From positions 1-64,000 of the forward strand of contig NZ_ASSJ01000047.1 of NCBI RefSeq assembly GCF_000473895.1: 64,000 bases of DNA, read 5' to 3'. Below are positions 9,463 to 19,938 of this stretch, piece by piece (position 1 is the stretch's first letter; every line of letters starts with the position of its first letter). The notes under the pieces are model-generated. The model was given only the letters and a program-made list of their open reading frames with translations, made no database searches and was not told the DNA's origin. The stretch is from Rubidibacter lacunae KORDI 51-2 (GTDB taxonomy: Bacteria > Cyanobacteriota > Cyanobacteriia > Cyanobacteriales > Rubidibacteraceae). Position numbers and translations under genes: made by a program.

Positions 9463-9891
9463 ATGAGCGAAGAGCTGACGGGACAACTCCCTAAATTCGG
9501 CGGCAGCACGGGCGGCTTGCTTACGGCTGCAGAAACGGAAGAAAAGTACGTTATCACCTGGACCAGCAGTAAAGAGCAGGTCTTCGAGATGCCTACGGGC
9601 GGCGCGGCGATTATGAACCAGGGCGAGAACATTTGTTACTTCGCCCGCAAAGAGCAGTGCCTTGCACTCGGGACCCAGCTGCGCACCAAGTTCAAGCCGA
9701 AGATCGAAAGCTACAAAATCTGGCGCGTCTATGCCAACGGCGAAACTGAATATCTGCATCCCAAAGATGGCGTTTTCCCCGAAACCGTCAACGAAGGACG
9801 ACCCTTCGCAGGCAAGAACGACCGCCGCATCGGTGCTAACCCCGAGCCGGCAGCGCTGAAGTTCTCGGGCAAGGCTTCCTACGAAGTCTAG
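9463..9891 (+). CDS. psaD: photosystem I subunit II (ferredoxin-docking protein)
   Basis: Stromal/cytosolic extrinsic subunit of photosystem I. It forms the ferredoxin docking site and stabilises PsaC. The 142-residue product begins [20 protein letters not shown] and carries [37 protein letters not shown] and [18 protein letters not shown], and ends [10 protein letters not shown], all diagnostic. The ATG at 9463 gives the standard cyanobacterial length; upstream in-frame codons to 9433 are not conserved. trpE follows 188 bases downstream on the same strand, an arrangement I recall from Synechocystis (psaD-trpE). Confidence 0.98.
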   Translation: MSEELTGQLPKFGGSTGGLLTAAETEEKYVITWTSSKEQVFEMPTGGAAIMNQGENICYFARKEQCLALGTQLRTKFKPKIESYKIWRVYANGETEYLHPKDGVFPETVNEGRPFAGKNDRRIGANPEPAALKFSGKASYEV

Positions 9892-10079
9892 ACCCTTGCA
9901 CGGCAGCACGTCATTCGGTTCGTGCCACCAAAAACGTTCGAAGATTCCCAACGATTTCCGTACGATGGGGAGAGCGAATGGCCGCAGTTACGCGGTTGTC
10001 GCCTCCCCATCGTCATATCGACCGATGCCGATTGCCTGTGCGCGATCGCGTTTTGGTTGCCTTACCGCACGTCCGAACT

Positions 10080-11609
10080 ATGAGCGCCGTCTTTCCTGAC
10101 TTCGACCGCTTCTGCGACCTCGCCCGCGACGGCAATTTCGTTCCGGTGTACCGCGAGCTTGTCGCCGACCTGGAAACACCAGTTTCGGCGTGGTATAAAG
10201 TCTGCGCCGGTCAGCCTTACAGCTTTTTACTCGAATCGGTTGAAGGCGGCGAACAGGTCGGGCGCTACAGTTTCCTCGGTTGCGATCCGGCCTGGGTGTT
10301 GCAAACCGATGGCGATCGGACCACGCGTACCTACCGCAACGGCAGCCAAGAAACCTTCACGGGCAACCCCTTCGACATCCTCGCTGGCTGCCTGGAGACG
10401 ATTGCGCCGGTCCATTTACCGGAGCTACCGTCGGGGATTGGCGGGCTGTTTGGTTTTTGGGGTTACGAGCTGATCCGCTGGATCGAACCGCGCGTGCCGG
10501 TCTATTCAGCGCAGCCAGAGGACTTGCCCGACGGCATCTGGATGCAGGCGGACAACTTACTGGTGTTCGACCAAGTCAAGCGCAAAATCTGGGCGATCGC
10601 TTACGCGGATCTGCGCGATACGGATTTACAAACGGCTTACAACCGCGCGGCCGCGCGCGCTAGTTTGCTGGCTCGGAAACTCCAGTCGCCGCTGCCCGAA
10701 GACGCGATCGCCTTGAGTTGGTCCGAGACGGATGCGCGCGATGGAGAGACCCTCGTCTATGACAGCAATACGCCGCGATCGCAGTTCTGCGCCAATGTTG
10801 AAACGGCCAAAGCTTATATCCGCGCGGGGGACATCTTCCAAGTTGTGTTGTCGCAACGTCTGTCAGCACACTACGCGGGCAAGCCCTTCGAGCTGTATCG
10901 CGCCTTACGCGTCATCAACCCGTCGCCTTACATGGGCTTCTATCAATTTGGCGACTGGCAGCTCGTCGGCTCGTCGCCAGAAGTGATGGTGAAAGCCGAG
11001 CACGATGCAGCGGGCAATCGCGTTGCTACCCTACGCCCGATCGCTGGTACCCGGCCGCGCGGCCGCACTCCGGCCGAAGATGCCGACTTCGCTACGGAAT
11101 TGTTGTCGGATCCAAAGGAAGTAGCCGAACACGTGATGCTCGTGGACTTAGGACGCAACGACCTCGGCCGGGTCTGCAAACTCGGAAGCGTGCGCGTGAA
11201 CGAGCGCATGACCATCGAGCGCTACTCTCATGTGATGCATATCGTCAGCAACGTCATCGGCGACCTCGACCCGAATCACACGACATGGGACTTGCTGCAA
11301 GCGACGTTCCCGGCCGGTACGGTCAGCGGCGCGCCCAAGATTCGTGCGATGGAGATTATCCACGAACTCGAGCCCGAGCGTCGCGGTCCTTATTCCGGTG
11401 CCTACGGCTACTACGACTTCACCGGTCAGCTCAACAGCGCGATCGCTATCCGCACCGCGATCGTCCGCCCTGAAGGCAGAGCCCACCGCGTCTACGTCCA
11501 AGCTGGAGCGGGCTTGGTAGCGGATTCCGTCCCCGAACGCGAGTACGAGGAAACCCTCAACAAGGCACGCGGCTTGCTCGAAGCTATGCGCCGACTGCAG
11601 CGCGGATAA
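10080..11609 (+). CDS. trpE: anthranilate synthase component I
   Basis: Converts chorismate and glutamine-derived ammonia (from TrpG) to anthranilate, the first committed step of tryptophan synthesis. The 509-residue product has the LLES feedback motif (YSFLLESVEGG) in the N-terminal domain, followed by the chorismate-binding domain: FQVVLSQRLSA, PSPYMGFYQFGDWQLVGSSPE, LRPIAGTRPRGRTP, EHVMLVDLGRNDLGRV, GTVSGAPKIRAMEII and VQAGAGLVADSVPEREYEE. The start is ATG 10080 (MSAVFPDFDRF). A longer frame back to 9978 exists but has no family support. It lies downstream of psaD and may be partly cotranscribed. Confidence 0.95.
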   Translation: MSAVFPDFDRFCDLARDGNFVPVYRELVADLETPVSAWYKVCAGQPYSFLLESVEGGEQVGRYSFLGCDPAWVLQTDGDRTTRTYRNGSQETFTGNPFDILAGCLETIAPVHLPELPSGIGGLFGFWGYELIRWIEPRVPVYSAQPEDLPDGIWMQADNLLVFDQVKRKIWAIAYADLRDTDLQTAYNRAAARASLLARKLQSPLPEDAIALSWSETDARDGETLVYDSNTPRSQFCANVETAKAYIRAGDIFQVVLSQRLSAHYAGKPFELYRALRVINPSPYMGFYQFGDWQLVGSSPEVMVKAEHDAAGNRVATLRPIAGTRPRGRTPAEDADFATELLSDPKEVAEHVMLVDLGRNDLGRVCKLGSVRVNERMTIERYSHVMHIVSNVIGDLDPNHTTWDLLQATFPAGTVSGAPKIRAMEIIHELEPERRGPYSGAYGYYDFTGQLNSAIAIRTAIVRPEGRAHRVYVQAGAGLVADSVPEREYEETLNKARGLLEAMRRLQRG

Positions 11610-11932
11610 CTAGTGGTGGGGGAGGCGATCGCTTATTCTTTGAGCAAGCCGGCTAGGCTACTGCATACTCCGACTTTTTGCCCTAGCAGGCTCTCGCACC
11701 GCTTAGTCCTCTTAGCCTTCAGCCGGAGTAGGTCGAAAAAATTGGGTTAGACGCTGTTTGTCACGGGTCCAGCCAGGTAAGAGTACCCTGAGTAATCCCG
11801 ATCCCCCTTAAAGTCATTTTCCTTCTCGCGAGACATGTGAACGGTTTCCCGCAACCGACTTTTCTACAAGCCTCTTACCTCAACTTCGCGTGTTAAAAAT
11901 GGGTTAGCTATTTTCGATCTGGAGAAAGACTA
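11610..11932. other. intergenic, no gene seen
   Basis: About 320 bases between trpE and the GIN-domain gene. I see no ORF, RNA gene or clear terminator. A ribosome binding site GGAGAAAG lies just before the ATG at 11933. Confidence 0.5.
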
Positions 11933-12784
11933 ATGATCAAAAATACGCTTTTTTCCGCAGCGCTAGTTATGTCCTCTTTGGCTTGTGAAGACATGAGTAC
12001 TTTTACTGATACTGTCACCGACACTGTGAGTAACTTGCAGGCTGATTTCGTGCAGGTGCTTGGCAGCGTCGATGTGAAAATTACCCAGGGCGATCGGACT
12101 GCGCTAGTGGTGCGTGGCAACCGCAATGACCTGGAGCGCCAGCCTTACTTTCTGGACGGTCGCACACTCGTGCTGGGCGCTAATGGGCCTCGCGACAACT
12201 ACAACTACGGTGAGTTGCATTACGAGCTCACCTTGCCGGAGCTGAATAGGGTATCCCTAAACGGCAGCGGCAATGTTCATATCAACCCAGTTGAGTTGGA
12301 CGAAATTGAGCTGAACGTGAATGGCTCAGGTGACATCCGCGCGTCTTCGATCGCTGCCGAAGAGATCGAGCTAAAAATCCAGGGTTCTGGCGCACTCGAG
12401 GTAACCGAAGCTAGGGTTCAGAACGTTAGTCTGTTGGTTGCCGGCTCGGGCAATATAAACCTGGGCGAGGTGGAACTGGATGTTGTCAAGTCCGCGATCG
12501 CAGGCTCCGGTGATATTTCAGTGAAATCTTCATTGGCACTGGCCTCAACTGTAAAGATGAGCATTCATGGTCAAGGGGGGATTGACATGACCCCGGTAGA
12601 GTTCGATAACGCCAAGATTGACATCCTCGGTTCCGGTAATGCCCAGGTCGGTGAAGTCAAGTCCATGGAAGTGAAGATCGTCGGCAGTGGCGATGTTCAC
12701 TACAGTGGCACTCCAGAAATCAATAGCAATGTACTGGGCTCCGGCAATCTTCACCGAAGAAACCGATCCAGAGACATCCCTTGA
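11933..12784 (+). CDS. GIN-domain (DUF2807) exported protein, probable lipoprotein
   Basis: A 283-residue protein with a short hydrophobic N-terminus ending ALVMSSLAC, which resembles a weak lipobox (Cys 18), so it is probably exported and lipid-anchored. The rest (from about residue 38) is the putative auto-transporter adhesin head GIN domain, a beta-solenoid made of short repeats: VSLNGSGNVHI, LNVNGSGDIRA, LKIQGSGALEV, LLVAGSGNINL, SAIAGSGDISV, KIDILGSGNAQV, VKIVGSGDVHY, VLGSGNLH. The regular GSG turns are striking. Members are common in Bacteroidetes and Proteobacteria and their role is unknown. SD GGAGAAAG precedes the ATG. The C-terminus ends in a basic tail. Confidence 0.85.
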   Translation: MIKNTLFSAALVMSSLACEDMSTFTDTVTDTVSNLQADFVQVLGSVDVKITQGDRTALVVRGNRNDLERQPYFLDGRTLVLGANGPRDNYNYGELHYELTLPELNRVSLNGSGNVHINPVELDEIELNVNGSGDIRASSIAAEEIELKIQGSGALEVTEARVQNVSLLVAGSGNINLGEVELDVVKSAIAGSGDISVKSSLALASTVKMSIHGQGGIDMTPVEFDNAKIDILGSGNAQVGEVKSMEVKIVGSGDVHYSGTPEINSNVLGSGNLHRRNRSRDIP

Positions 12785-13094
12785 TATCCGAATGAATTGA
12801 TAAATTACCATCTACCGCGAGCTCGTCGACCTGGAATCCGAGCTGATACTCGAGTCGTTGAAACTTCTTCTTCAGCGCGGTAATATTCCGCTGCTCGTTA
12901 GTGAGGTAGGATTTGGGGTCCCTCGCTGTCTTGGTTAGGGAAGCGATGCCACCTTGGACGAACTTGCGACGCCACCGTTGAGTTTTGTTGTGGGAGAACT
13001 TTTCGCTCTGGAGCAAAGTCCTGAGTTCACCGTGTTGGCAAGCATTGGCTTCCTGCACGATCGGAGAGCTCGTACTCGGCAATAAAGGAGCCAT
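12720..13094 (-). pseudogene. possible transposase N-terminal HTH fragment
   Basis: A 124-codon frame whose middle, TQRWRRKFVQGGIASLTK followed by a heptad-like ALKKKFQRLEYQL stretch, resembles the helix-turn-helix head and leucine-zipper region of IS3/IS481/IS630-type transposases. No catalytic domain follows and the frame overlaps the 3' end of the GIN gene. It is best seen as a degenerate remnant; it could also be chance. Between 13095 and 13402 I see nothing else. Confidence 0.35.
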
Positions 13095-13402
13095 GACTCC
13101 GCTTTTCGAGGGATTAATCGAGCTTGATTTGATTATCGGCCAAAGGGTCAGCGACTAGTTTTGTGGGAGGGTTTTCTCCTTGAGTAAACCTTCCCAAAAT
13201 CTTTGTTGTTTGCACCAGCTTTTGTCCGGTACCAGGTTGACACAGAGGGGATGTCAGATAATGTGCAACACAAGCCCGGACAGTCTTTGGGTTAGAGAAA
13301 TCCGAATTTCCTTAACCGCAGAACCATATACTTCATCTATCCCAGGCATCATGGAAATTTCTGCAAGGTGTTGAAGAGTTAACGTTCATAGCAACTTTCA
13401 CA

Positions 13403-15436
13403 CTACTTCAAAGCACCTTCTATTTTTACGATCTCCAATCTATTAAGACTCACCATATTCGAAAATTTTAGCAGACGATCGCCATCTATCCAACCAATGC
13501 TTAGGTAATAGTGCCCTGAAGGTATACTGTCGGGAATATCGAGATGTTGGATATCTTGTATAGTCGTTCCAGGCATAACTCTTTCCGGGGATAAGTAACC
13601 GCCGACTAACGGCGAATCCATGCGGTATACTACTTCCCCAGAGCGGTCTCGGAGTTCCAGGCGAATAAGAGCATTTGCTGGAAGCGGCGAAGCAAAGCGC
13701 CAGTAGAGTGTGACCGGAATTCGATTGTTGCTTTTGTCAACCTCGAAGAGGCTGGGACCGTAGCCGATTAATTCTACTTGCGTTCCCAAAGAAACGGCGG
13801 GTCGGACAGCCAGAGATTCCAGTCGGTCGGATGTGGGAACCGGCCCTGGATAGACAAGCGCATAGTTGATGCCATCAAACCGAACCGTATAAACAGGTTT
13901 TTGACTACTAATGTACGCGAGCAAGTCTGGGTCGGGAAGCTGTCGTTGTAGTTGATTTTGATAAAGAACAATATAATTAACGTTTAGCCAAAACGCATCT
14001 TCTAAGTAGAACCTATTGATTTCAGAGGTACGTCCGCGGAAATAGGTCGCCAGAGCATCTCGATACCAACTCGCGACAAGGATCTCCTTTGAATCGGGCT
14101 GATTGTTTAACCACCCAGCAACCTTCTCCAAACCTTCTCCCTGACCGATCGTCAAGATATTTTGAGCGGTTCGGGCACCGCCGAATACAGGGTTGAAAAA
14201 GGTGATATTGTAAGGAGATAAATAGGTAGTGAATGCAAGTTGGACTGCCAAAATTGTACCCAGGATCGCCGACTGGAATGTTTGCCCAATACTTTGCACC
14301 AAAATAGACCAACCCGTACCAGCTAGCAAAGCGAGTTCTGGGGTGACGAAATGAATATAGCGATCGATCTTACTGTCTGGTATGCTCATCAACACCAACA
14401 CCCAAAACGGCACGAGAGCAATCGCATATACCTCCACAAAATTTGGAACTTTCTTGCGCAGAGGTACGAATATCAGACAAATTAAACAGATTAATATACC
14501 TATTTGTAAAACGGGAGAAAGGCGATAAATTAGAACCAATGGGTAGAAGAGAGGGTTGGGGGCATCAGTTGTGTGTCCGAAAAAAAATAGAGAGCCGCGA
14601 TCGGCTTCATCTAGCAAGTCGGTTAAGAGGTTTTTTATGACCGATAGAGGGCGAACCCAAGTCGCCGGCCAGATTGCAATGACCGTTACTAGCCCGGTTG
14701 CTCCCCAAAAACTGAGCTCGCGGCATCTTTGTTGCCATCCAATTGTTGGAAATCTCGGTTCTAATTTGCCTTGCTCGATAAGAATCAACCAATGGATAAC
14801 CGCTGGTAATGCAAATAAAGCCGTAATCTTTGTAGCTACGGCAAGCCCAGCGAAAGTGCCGGAGATGAGGAGAGCTCGCCGAGTGCGATCGCCGCGCAGA
14901 TAAAGCAAGAGCATCAACAGTGCGAGGATACTGAAGCTGGCTTGTAAGGCATCCGTGCTGATATATCGTTGATATGCGACGAAAAATGGTTCGGTAACTA
15001 GTAAGCCGGTCCCAATCAAGGCTGGAAGGGGTCCGATAAGTTGTCGTGCTAGCACGTGCATGCCAACTAAGCATGTTGAAGTAACGAATGCTTGGAGTAG
15101 GCGCGGTGCAATATAGATACCGATCTCCGGTTCGTCGATGTTCAGACAAGAGCTAATGTGGGCTAATAACTCTGGATGGTGCCAATCCGCAAAAAATCTT
15201 TCTAGCCAACAACTACCGAGTAAACTAATGCCAATACTCCAACTATTTGTCACACCTGGATGGTGAGAAATGTATGTCTTTGCAAACTCCAAATTGATGA
15301 TGCTGTTGAGGAAGAATGCTCCTCTTTCGATCCACTTTACCTCGTCGATATTGAGCGGGATCTCAATTTCATTAAGGCGTAATCCAAGCGAGATCGAAAA
15401 AATTGCAGTAGACAAGAGTAATGATTTAAACTTCAT
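13403..15436 (-). CDS. GT39-like membrane glycosyltransferase
   Basis: A 677-residue polytopic membrane protein of the PMT/ArnT (GT-C fold) type, which transfers sugars from polyprenyl-phosphate donors at the outer face of the plasma membrane. The N-terminal TM helix is followed by a loop with IPLNIDEVKWIERG, where D31-E32 correspond to the catalytic acidic pair of GT39 enzymes. About ten further hydrophobic segments extend to about residue 430 (for example LALLAGTGWSILVQSI). The C-terminal part (about 440-677) is soluble and carries a beta-rich domain (VPVTLYWRFASPL-like segment near residue 590). AT content is somewhat higher than in neighbouring genes, and it stands alone. Substrate unknown. 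Confidence 0.72.
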   Translation of the reverse strand: MKFKSLLLSTAIFSISLGLRLNEIEIPLNIDEVKWIERGAFFLNSIINLEFAKTYISHHPGVTNSWSIGISLLGSCWLERFFADWHHPELLAHISSCLNIDEPEIGIYIAPRLLQAFVTSTCLVGMHVLARQLIGPLPALIGTGLLVTEPFFVAYQRYISTDALQASFSILALLMLLLYLRGDRTRRALLISGTFAGLAVATKITALFALPAVIHWLILIEQGKLEPRFPTIGWQQRCRELSFWGATGLVTVIAIWPATWVRPLSVIKNLLTDLLDEADRGSLFFFGHTTDAPNPLFYPLVLIYRLSPVLQIGILICLICLIFVPLRKKVPNFVEVYAIALVPFWVLVLMSIPDSKIDRYIHFVTPELALLAGTGWSILVQSIGQTFQSAILGTILAVQLAFTTYLSPYNITFFNPVFGGARTAQNILTIGQGEGLEKVAGWLNNQPDSKEILVASWYRDALATYFRGRTSEINRFYLEDAFWLNVNYIVLYQNQLQRQLPDPDLLAYISSQKPVYTVRFDGINYALVYPGPVPTSDRLESLAVRPAVSLGTQVELIGYGPSLFEVDKSNNRIPVTLYWRFASPLPANALIRLELRDRSGEVVYRMDSPLVGGYLSPERVMPGTTIQDIQHLDIPDSIPSGHYYLSIGWIDGDRLLKFSNMVSLNRLEIVKIEGALK

Positions 15437-15998
15437 GTGCCAGTAGCAGGTGAAAATTCTTCATTGTAACGACTACGATCTGTAAATCTGATTTGAGAAC
15501 CTTATTTGAAAGCTCTAGTAACGTTTATATTCTTACGTCAGCATCGCCCATCTTTTTGAAGTTGGCGCTATTTGATTTTTGACAAGTCACTTAGAAACTC
15601 GAATATTTAAGCTTCCGCAAGTACGCTCTGTGACGACTTTTTTTGATATTTCCTAGCCAACAAGTAATACCTCCTGACTGGGAAGCACCTTTAAGATGTT
15701 CCATAACATTCCTTCCCCCTACGGAAGACTATTGAACCTCTTTTGCTTGGTAGCAATACCCAACAGCAGTACCTAGACATCTAGGCACCGTTTCTTCTTC
15801 GAGGTTTCGTTCAGCAGTAGGACTCCGGCTTGACTATGTCTGGGACTCAGCGCGGTTCCCTCGGCAATGCCTCCCGTGCCAAGCTTCACTATGAAAAGGG
15901 CAACGTGCAAGGGCAATGCGATCGCCTCGACTCACGACAATCGGTTACCTGGAGATAGATTCGGTATACTGACGAGTTGAACTGCAGCCGAGCGCGCC
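15437..15998. other. intergenic, no gene seen
   Basis: About 560 bases between the divergent GT39-like gene and clpB. No ORF with coding character, no tRNA. No sigma32-like or CIRCE element (TTAGCACTC-N9-GAGTGCTAA) was seen upstream of clpB. Confidence 0.5.
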
Positions 15999-18866
15999 AT
16001 GCAACCAACCGACCCCGATCGCTTTAGCGATCGCGCCTGGGAAGCGATTGTTGATTCGCAGGAGATCGCCCGTCGCTACCACCATCAAAACCTCGAAGTC
16101 GAACACGTTGCGCTATCGCTGCTCGCTCGGGAAGGCTCGGTATGTCGCGTGCTCGAGGCACGCAATGCGGATGTGGCGGAGCTGAAGCGGCAACTCGAAA
16201 CCTTTGCCAATCGACAGCCGCCGTCGGCGCGTACCGAACAACTTTACCTCGGGCGCGGTTTGGATGCCTTGCTCGATCGCGCCGAAGCTTCACGCGAGAG
16301 CTGGCAAGACGAAACGATTTCGGTGGAACACCTTTTCTTGGGGTTCGCCGAGGACGAACGCATCGGCCGGCGCTTGCTGCGCGGGTTCCGCCTCGACCCG
16401 CAGGACATCGAGGCAACGATCAAGGCTTTTCGCAATGCTCGCGAGGAAGTCCGCCAACAGGAAGAGGCTGCTGCCGGTAGCGGCGAGCGCGCAGCTGGGC
16501 GCTCGAGCAAGCGCGGCGCACCACCGGAAGCGGACCCGCTCGAACGCTTCGGGCGCGATCTGACCGCTGCGGCCCGCGAAGGCAAACTCGACCCGGTCAT
16601 CGGTCGCGACGTGGAGATTCGGCGCACGATTCAGGTGCTGTCGCGGCGCTCGAAGAACAATCCCGTTCTCATTGGCGAGCCGGGTGTAGGCAAAACGGCG
16701 ATCGCAGAGGGGTTGGCGCAGCGGATCGTGAACGGGGACGTACCGGAGTCGTTGAAGGACCGCCGTCTGATCGGCTTGGATATGGGCAGTCTGATCGCTG
16801 GGGCAAAGTATCGCGGCGAGTTTGAAGACCGTTTGCGCGGCGTGCTGCACGCCGTAACTCATTCGGACGGTCAAATCGTACTCTTTATCGACGAATTACA
16901 AACCGTGGTCGGCGCGGGCAATGCCCAAGGCACGATGGACGCCAGCAATATCCTCAAGCCGATGTTGGCACGCGGCGAACTTCGCTGCATCGGCGCGACC
17001 ACGCTGGACGAATACCGCAAACATATTGAGAAAGATCCGGCTCTAGAACGCCGGTTTCAGCAGGTTTACATCAAGCAGCCGAGCGTGGAAGATGCGATTT
17101 CGATCCTACGCGGGCTCAAAGAACGCTATGAAGTTCACCACGGTGTCAAGATTACCGATTCGGCTCTTGTCGCCGCCGCCACGCTGTCCGATCGCTACAT
17201 CACCGAGCGCTTCTTACCGGACAAAGCGATCGACCTCGTGGATGAGGCGGCGGCACAACTGAAGATGGAGATCACCTCCAAGCCCACCGAACTCGAGACA
17301 ATCGACCGCCGCATCTTGCAACTACAGATGGAGATGCTGTCAATTAAGGGCGAAGCTGCCCGCACTGATGCGAGTTCGACCTTCTCGGCGCGGGAGCGAT
17401 CGGAGCGTATCGAAGAAGAGATTGCCACATTGCAGGAACGGCAACAGGAACTTTCATCGCGCTGGCAGCACGAGAAGCAACTGATCGACGACATCAACGC
17501 CCTCAAAGAAGAGGAAGACCGCTTGCGCGTGCAGGTCGAACAAGCGGAGCGTGCTTACGACCTCGACACGGCTGCGGAGTTGAAGTACGGCCGCCTCGGC
17601 ACGCTGCAGGAGGATCGCCAAGCCAAAGAGCAGCAACTACGGGACCTGCAAACCCAAGGTCGAGCGCTGCTGCGCGAAGAAGTAACAGAAGCCGACGTCG
17701 CCGACGTCGTCGCGAATTGGACGAACATTCCGGTCGCGCGCTTGATGGCCTCGGAGCGGCAGAAACTCCTCGAACTCGAAGGGCATTTGCACCAGCGCGT
17801 GATCGGTCAATCCGAAGCCGTTTCGGCAGTGTCCGCAGCGATCCGTCGCGCTCGCGCGGGGATGAAAGATCCCGGCCGTCCCATCGGCTCGTTTTTGTTC
17901 ATGGGTCCGACTGGCGTCGGGAAAACCGAGCTGGCACGAGCGATCGCGCAATTTCTCTTTGACAGCGAAGAAGCGATGGTGCGCATCGATATGTCCGAGT
18001 ACATGGAAAAGCACGCGGTATCGCGCTTGGTCGGTGCACCCCCGGGGTACGTCGGCTACGAAGAAGGCGGACAGCTTTCAGAGCAGGTTCGCCGCCGACC
18101 TTACTCGGTCGTGTTGCTCGATGAAGTAGAAAAAGCCCATCCGGACGTGTTCAATGTCCTTTTGCAGGTGCTCGATGACGGACGGATTACTGACTCCCAG
18201 GGTCGTACGATCGATTTCCGAAATACGATCGTGGTTATGACCAGCAACATCGGCGGGCGCGAAGTACTGAAAGTTGGCGATCGCGACGACAGTAACGGCA
18301 GCGAGAACGAGCTCGAAGATAGCGATCGCGACGCCGATCCAGATGCTAACTATGAAGAAATGCGCAAGCGAGTTTTGCAAGCACTTCGCAAGCATTTTCG
18401 CCCGGAATTTCTCAACCGCATCGACGATTTGATCATCTTCCACGCCCTACGCCGGGCTGAACTGCGCCGGATTGTGGATATTCAACTCCAGCGCATTCAA
18501 AAGTTGTTGAGCGATCAGAAGATCGCGATCGAACTCGGGGACGCGGCTAAGGATTTCATCGTCGCGGCCGGATACGATCCGATCTACGGCGCGCGACCGT
18601 TGAAGCGAGCAATTCAACGCGAATTAGAAAACCCGATTGCAACCAAGATCCTCGAAGGCGCGTTTGCCGAAGGCGACCGGATCGTTGTGGACTGTACCGA
18701 CAGCCAACTTTTATTTGGCAAGCAAGATACCGCGATCGCGTCTACCGCAGGTGTTGCCCCGGAGGATGGTATCGTACCCCCTGAAGATGACGCGTCTCCT
18801 GAAGATGAAGAGCCAACTGACGCGGCAGCCGATGCCAGTGCAACGCGCGACCCACAAGCCGTCTGA
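15999..18866 (+). CDS. clpB: ClpB-type disaggregase
   Basis: Hexameric AAA+ chaperone that threads aggregated proteins together with DnaK. Domains: N-domain about 1-145; NBD1 with Walker [16 protein letters not shown] and Walker [15 protein letters not shown] (family usually has DEIHT here); coiled-coil M-domain about 410-540; NBD2 with [30 protein letters not shown] and arginine-finger region FLNRIDD. At 955 residues it is longer than the usual 860-880. The excess is an acidic insertion after [11 protein letters not shown] ([18 protein letters not shown] and following) and an acidic, Ser/Ala-rich C-terminal tail of about 60 residues. The divergent N-domain suggests a secondary ClpB paralogue (ClpB2-like). 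It lacks the ClpC UVR motif. Confidence 0.9.
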   Translation: MQPTDPDRFSDRAWEAIVDSQEIARRYHHQNLEVEHVALSLLAREGSVCRVLEARNADVAELKRQLETFANRQPPSARTEQLYLGRGLDALLDRAEASRESWQDETISVEHLFLGFAEDERIGRRLLRGFRLDPQDIEATIKAFRNAREEVRQQEEAAAGSGERAAGRSSKRGAPPEADPLERFGRDLTAAAREGKLDPVIGRDVEIRRTIQVLSRRSKNNPVLIGEPGVGKTAIAEGLAQRIVNGDVPESLKDRRLIGLDMGSLIAGAKYRGEFEDRLRGVLHAVTHSDGQIVLFIDELQTVVGAGNAQGTMDASNILKPMLARGELRCIGATTLDEYRKHIEKDPALERRFQQVYIKQPSVEDAISILRGLKERYEVHHGVKITDSALVAAATLSDRYITERFLPDKAIDLVDEAAAQLKMEITSKPTELETIDRRILQLQMEMLSIKGEAARTDASSTFSARERSERIEEEIATLQERQQELSSRWQHEKQLIDDINALKEEEDRLRVQVEQAERAYDLDTAAELKYGRLGTLQEDRQAKEQQLRDLQTQGRALLREEVTEADVADVVANWTNIPVARLMASERQKLLELEGHLHQRVIGQSEAVSAVSAAIRRARAGMKDPGRPIGSFLFMGPTGVGKTELARAIAQFLFDSEEAMVRIDMSEYMEKHAVSRLVGAPPGYVGYEEGGQLSEQVRRRPYSVVLLDEVEKAHPDVFNVLLQVLDDGRITDSQGRTIDFRNTIVVMTSNIGGREVLKVGDRDDSNGSENELEDSDRDADPDANYEEMRKRVLQALRKHFRPEFLNRIDDLIIFHALRRAELRRIVDIQLQRIQKLLSDQKIAIELGDAAKDFIVAAGYDPIYGARPLKRAIQRELENPIATKILEGAFAEGDRIVVDCTDSQLLFGKQDTAIASTAGVAPEDGIVPPEDDASPEDEEPTDAAADASATRDPQAV

Positions 18867-18932
18867 GAAAAGCAATGCTGACACTACGCGCTCCTTAGGG
18901 CCGCGACCGGCAACGATCGCCGGACCGTCCGA

Positions 18933-19403
18933 TCAATTTGGCTGCTCACACGTCTGCGATCGCACCAGAGTATGCAACGACAGTTGCGTTTCATGAAAGC
19001 CCCACTTCGCGTAGAACTCCACGAGTTCAGGTCGGCAGTCCAGTTGGATGCGCTCCACCGACTGTAGCTGCGGGCAGCTCACAATCGCTTCGACCAAACG
19101 GCGCCCGAGCCCTGAGCCGCGGCAAGACTTGGCAACGATGACATCGTAGACAGTCGCGCGGTAAACGTAGTCGGTCAGCACGCGTGCAAAGGCAACCAAT
19201 CGCCCGGTCCGCGGCTCGCAAAACCCAAAAACTTCGTCTGAGTGGGCCAACATCCGGCAAATATCGTCCGGTTGTCGCCCCTGCGACCACCACTCGCGCT
19301 GATAAAGTTGGTACAACTCGTCAACTTGGGCGTCGCTCAACTGCGCGATCGCCGTAAAGTCTGCCGCCTGTCTCGACTCCCGAACAGCATCCTGAGAATC
19401 CAT
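18933..19403 (-). CDS. GNAT-family N-acetyltransferase
   Basis: A 156-residue acyl-CoA-dependent acetyltransferase. The GNAT fold is recognised by [21 protein letters not shown] (beta2-beta4) and by the acetyl-CoA loop [18 protein letters not shown] (R/Q-x-x-G-x-G/A). The C-terminal [17 protein letters not shown] is typical of a subgroup common in cyanobacteria. Substrate unknown. The start is set at ATG 19401-19403 ([10 protein letters not shown]); its start codon is one base from the divergent purE start, so the frame upstream of this point, which lies inside purE, is not credible. Confidence 0.85.
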   Translation of the reverse strand: MDSQDAVRESRQAADFTAIAQLSDAQVDELYQLYQREWWSQGRQPDDICRMLAHSDEVFGFCEPRTGRLVAFARVLTDYVYRATVYDVIVAKSCRGSGLGRRLVEAIVSCPQLQSVERIQLDCRPELVEFYAKWGFHETQLSLHTLVRSQTCEQPN

Positions 19404-19404
19404 C

Positions 19405-19938
19405 GTGTCTGCTAGCACTCCACTAATCGGCATCATCATGGGCAGCGATTCGGACCTGCCCGTCATGCAAGCCGCGATCGCCATTTGCGAAGATTTCGAC
19501 GTCCCTCATGAGATCGAAATTGTCTCTGCCCATCGTACGCCCGAGCGCATGGTCGATTATGCCAAAACCGCCACCGATCGGGGTTTGCGCGTCATCATCG
19601 CTGGCGCGGGGGGGGCAGCGCATCTGCCGGGTATGGTCGCCGCTCTGACGCCGCTGCCGGTTATCGGCGTACCCGTTCCCAGCCGCCATCTACAAGGCGT
19701 CGATTCCTTATATTCCATCGTGCAAATGCCCGCCGGCATTCCCGTTGCCACCGTTGCAATCGGTAACGCGAAAAATGCCGGATTGCTAGCCGTGCAGATT
19801 TTGGCTGCCGGCGATCGGGACCTCCTCGATCGCGTTCGGACCTACCGCCAGCAGCTTGCCGATACAGTCCTTGCCAAACAAGACCGCCTCGACGAACTCG
19901 GCTACCGAGAATACCTCGACCGACGCGATCGCTCTTAG
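19405..19938 (+). CDS. purE: N5-carboxyaminoimidazole ribonucleotide mutase
   Basis: Class I PurE. It rearranges N5-CAIR to CAIR in purine synthesis. The 177-residue protein has [28 protein letters not shown] (catalytic His) and [18 protein letters not shown], ending in the LLAVQILA helix. The start must be GTG 19405-19407, since only 12 residues precede the conserved MGSDSD and no upstream ATG is in frame. The 3' end overlaps the convergent gene at 19935 by four bases. Confidence 0.95.
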   Translation: MSASTPLIGIIMGSDSDLPVMQAAIAICEDFDVPHEIEIVSAHRTPERMVDYAKTATDRGLRVIIAGAGGAAHLPGMVAALTPLPVIGVPVPSRHLQGVDSLYSIVQMPAGIPVATVAIGNAKNAGLLAVQILAAGDRDLLDRVRTYRQQLADTVLAKQDRLDELGYREYLDRRDRS

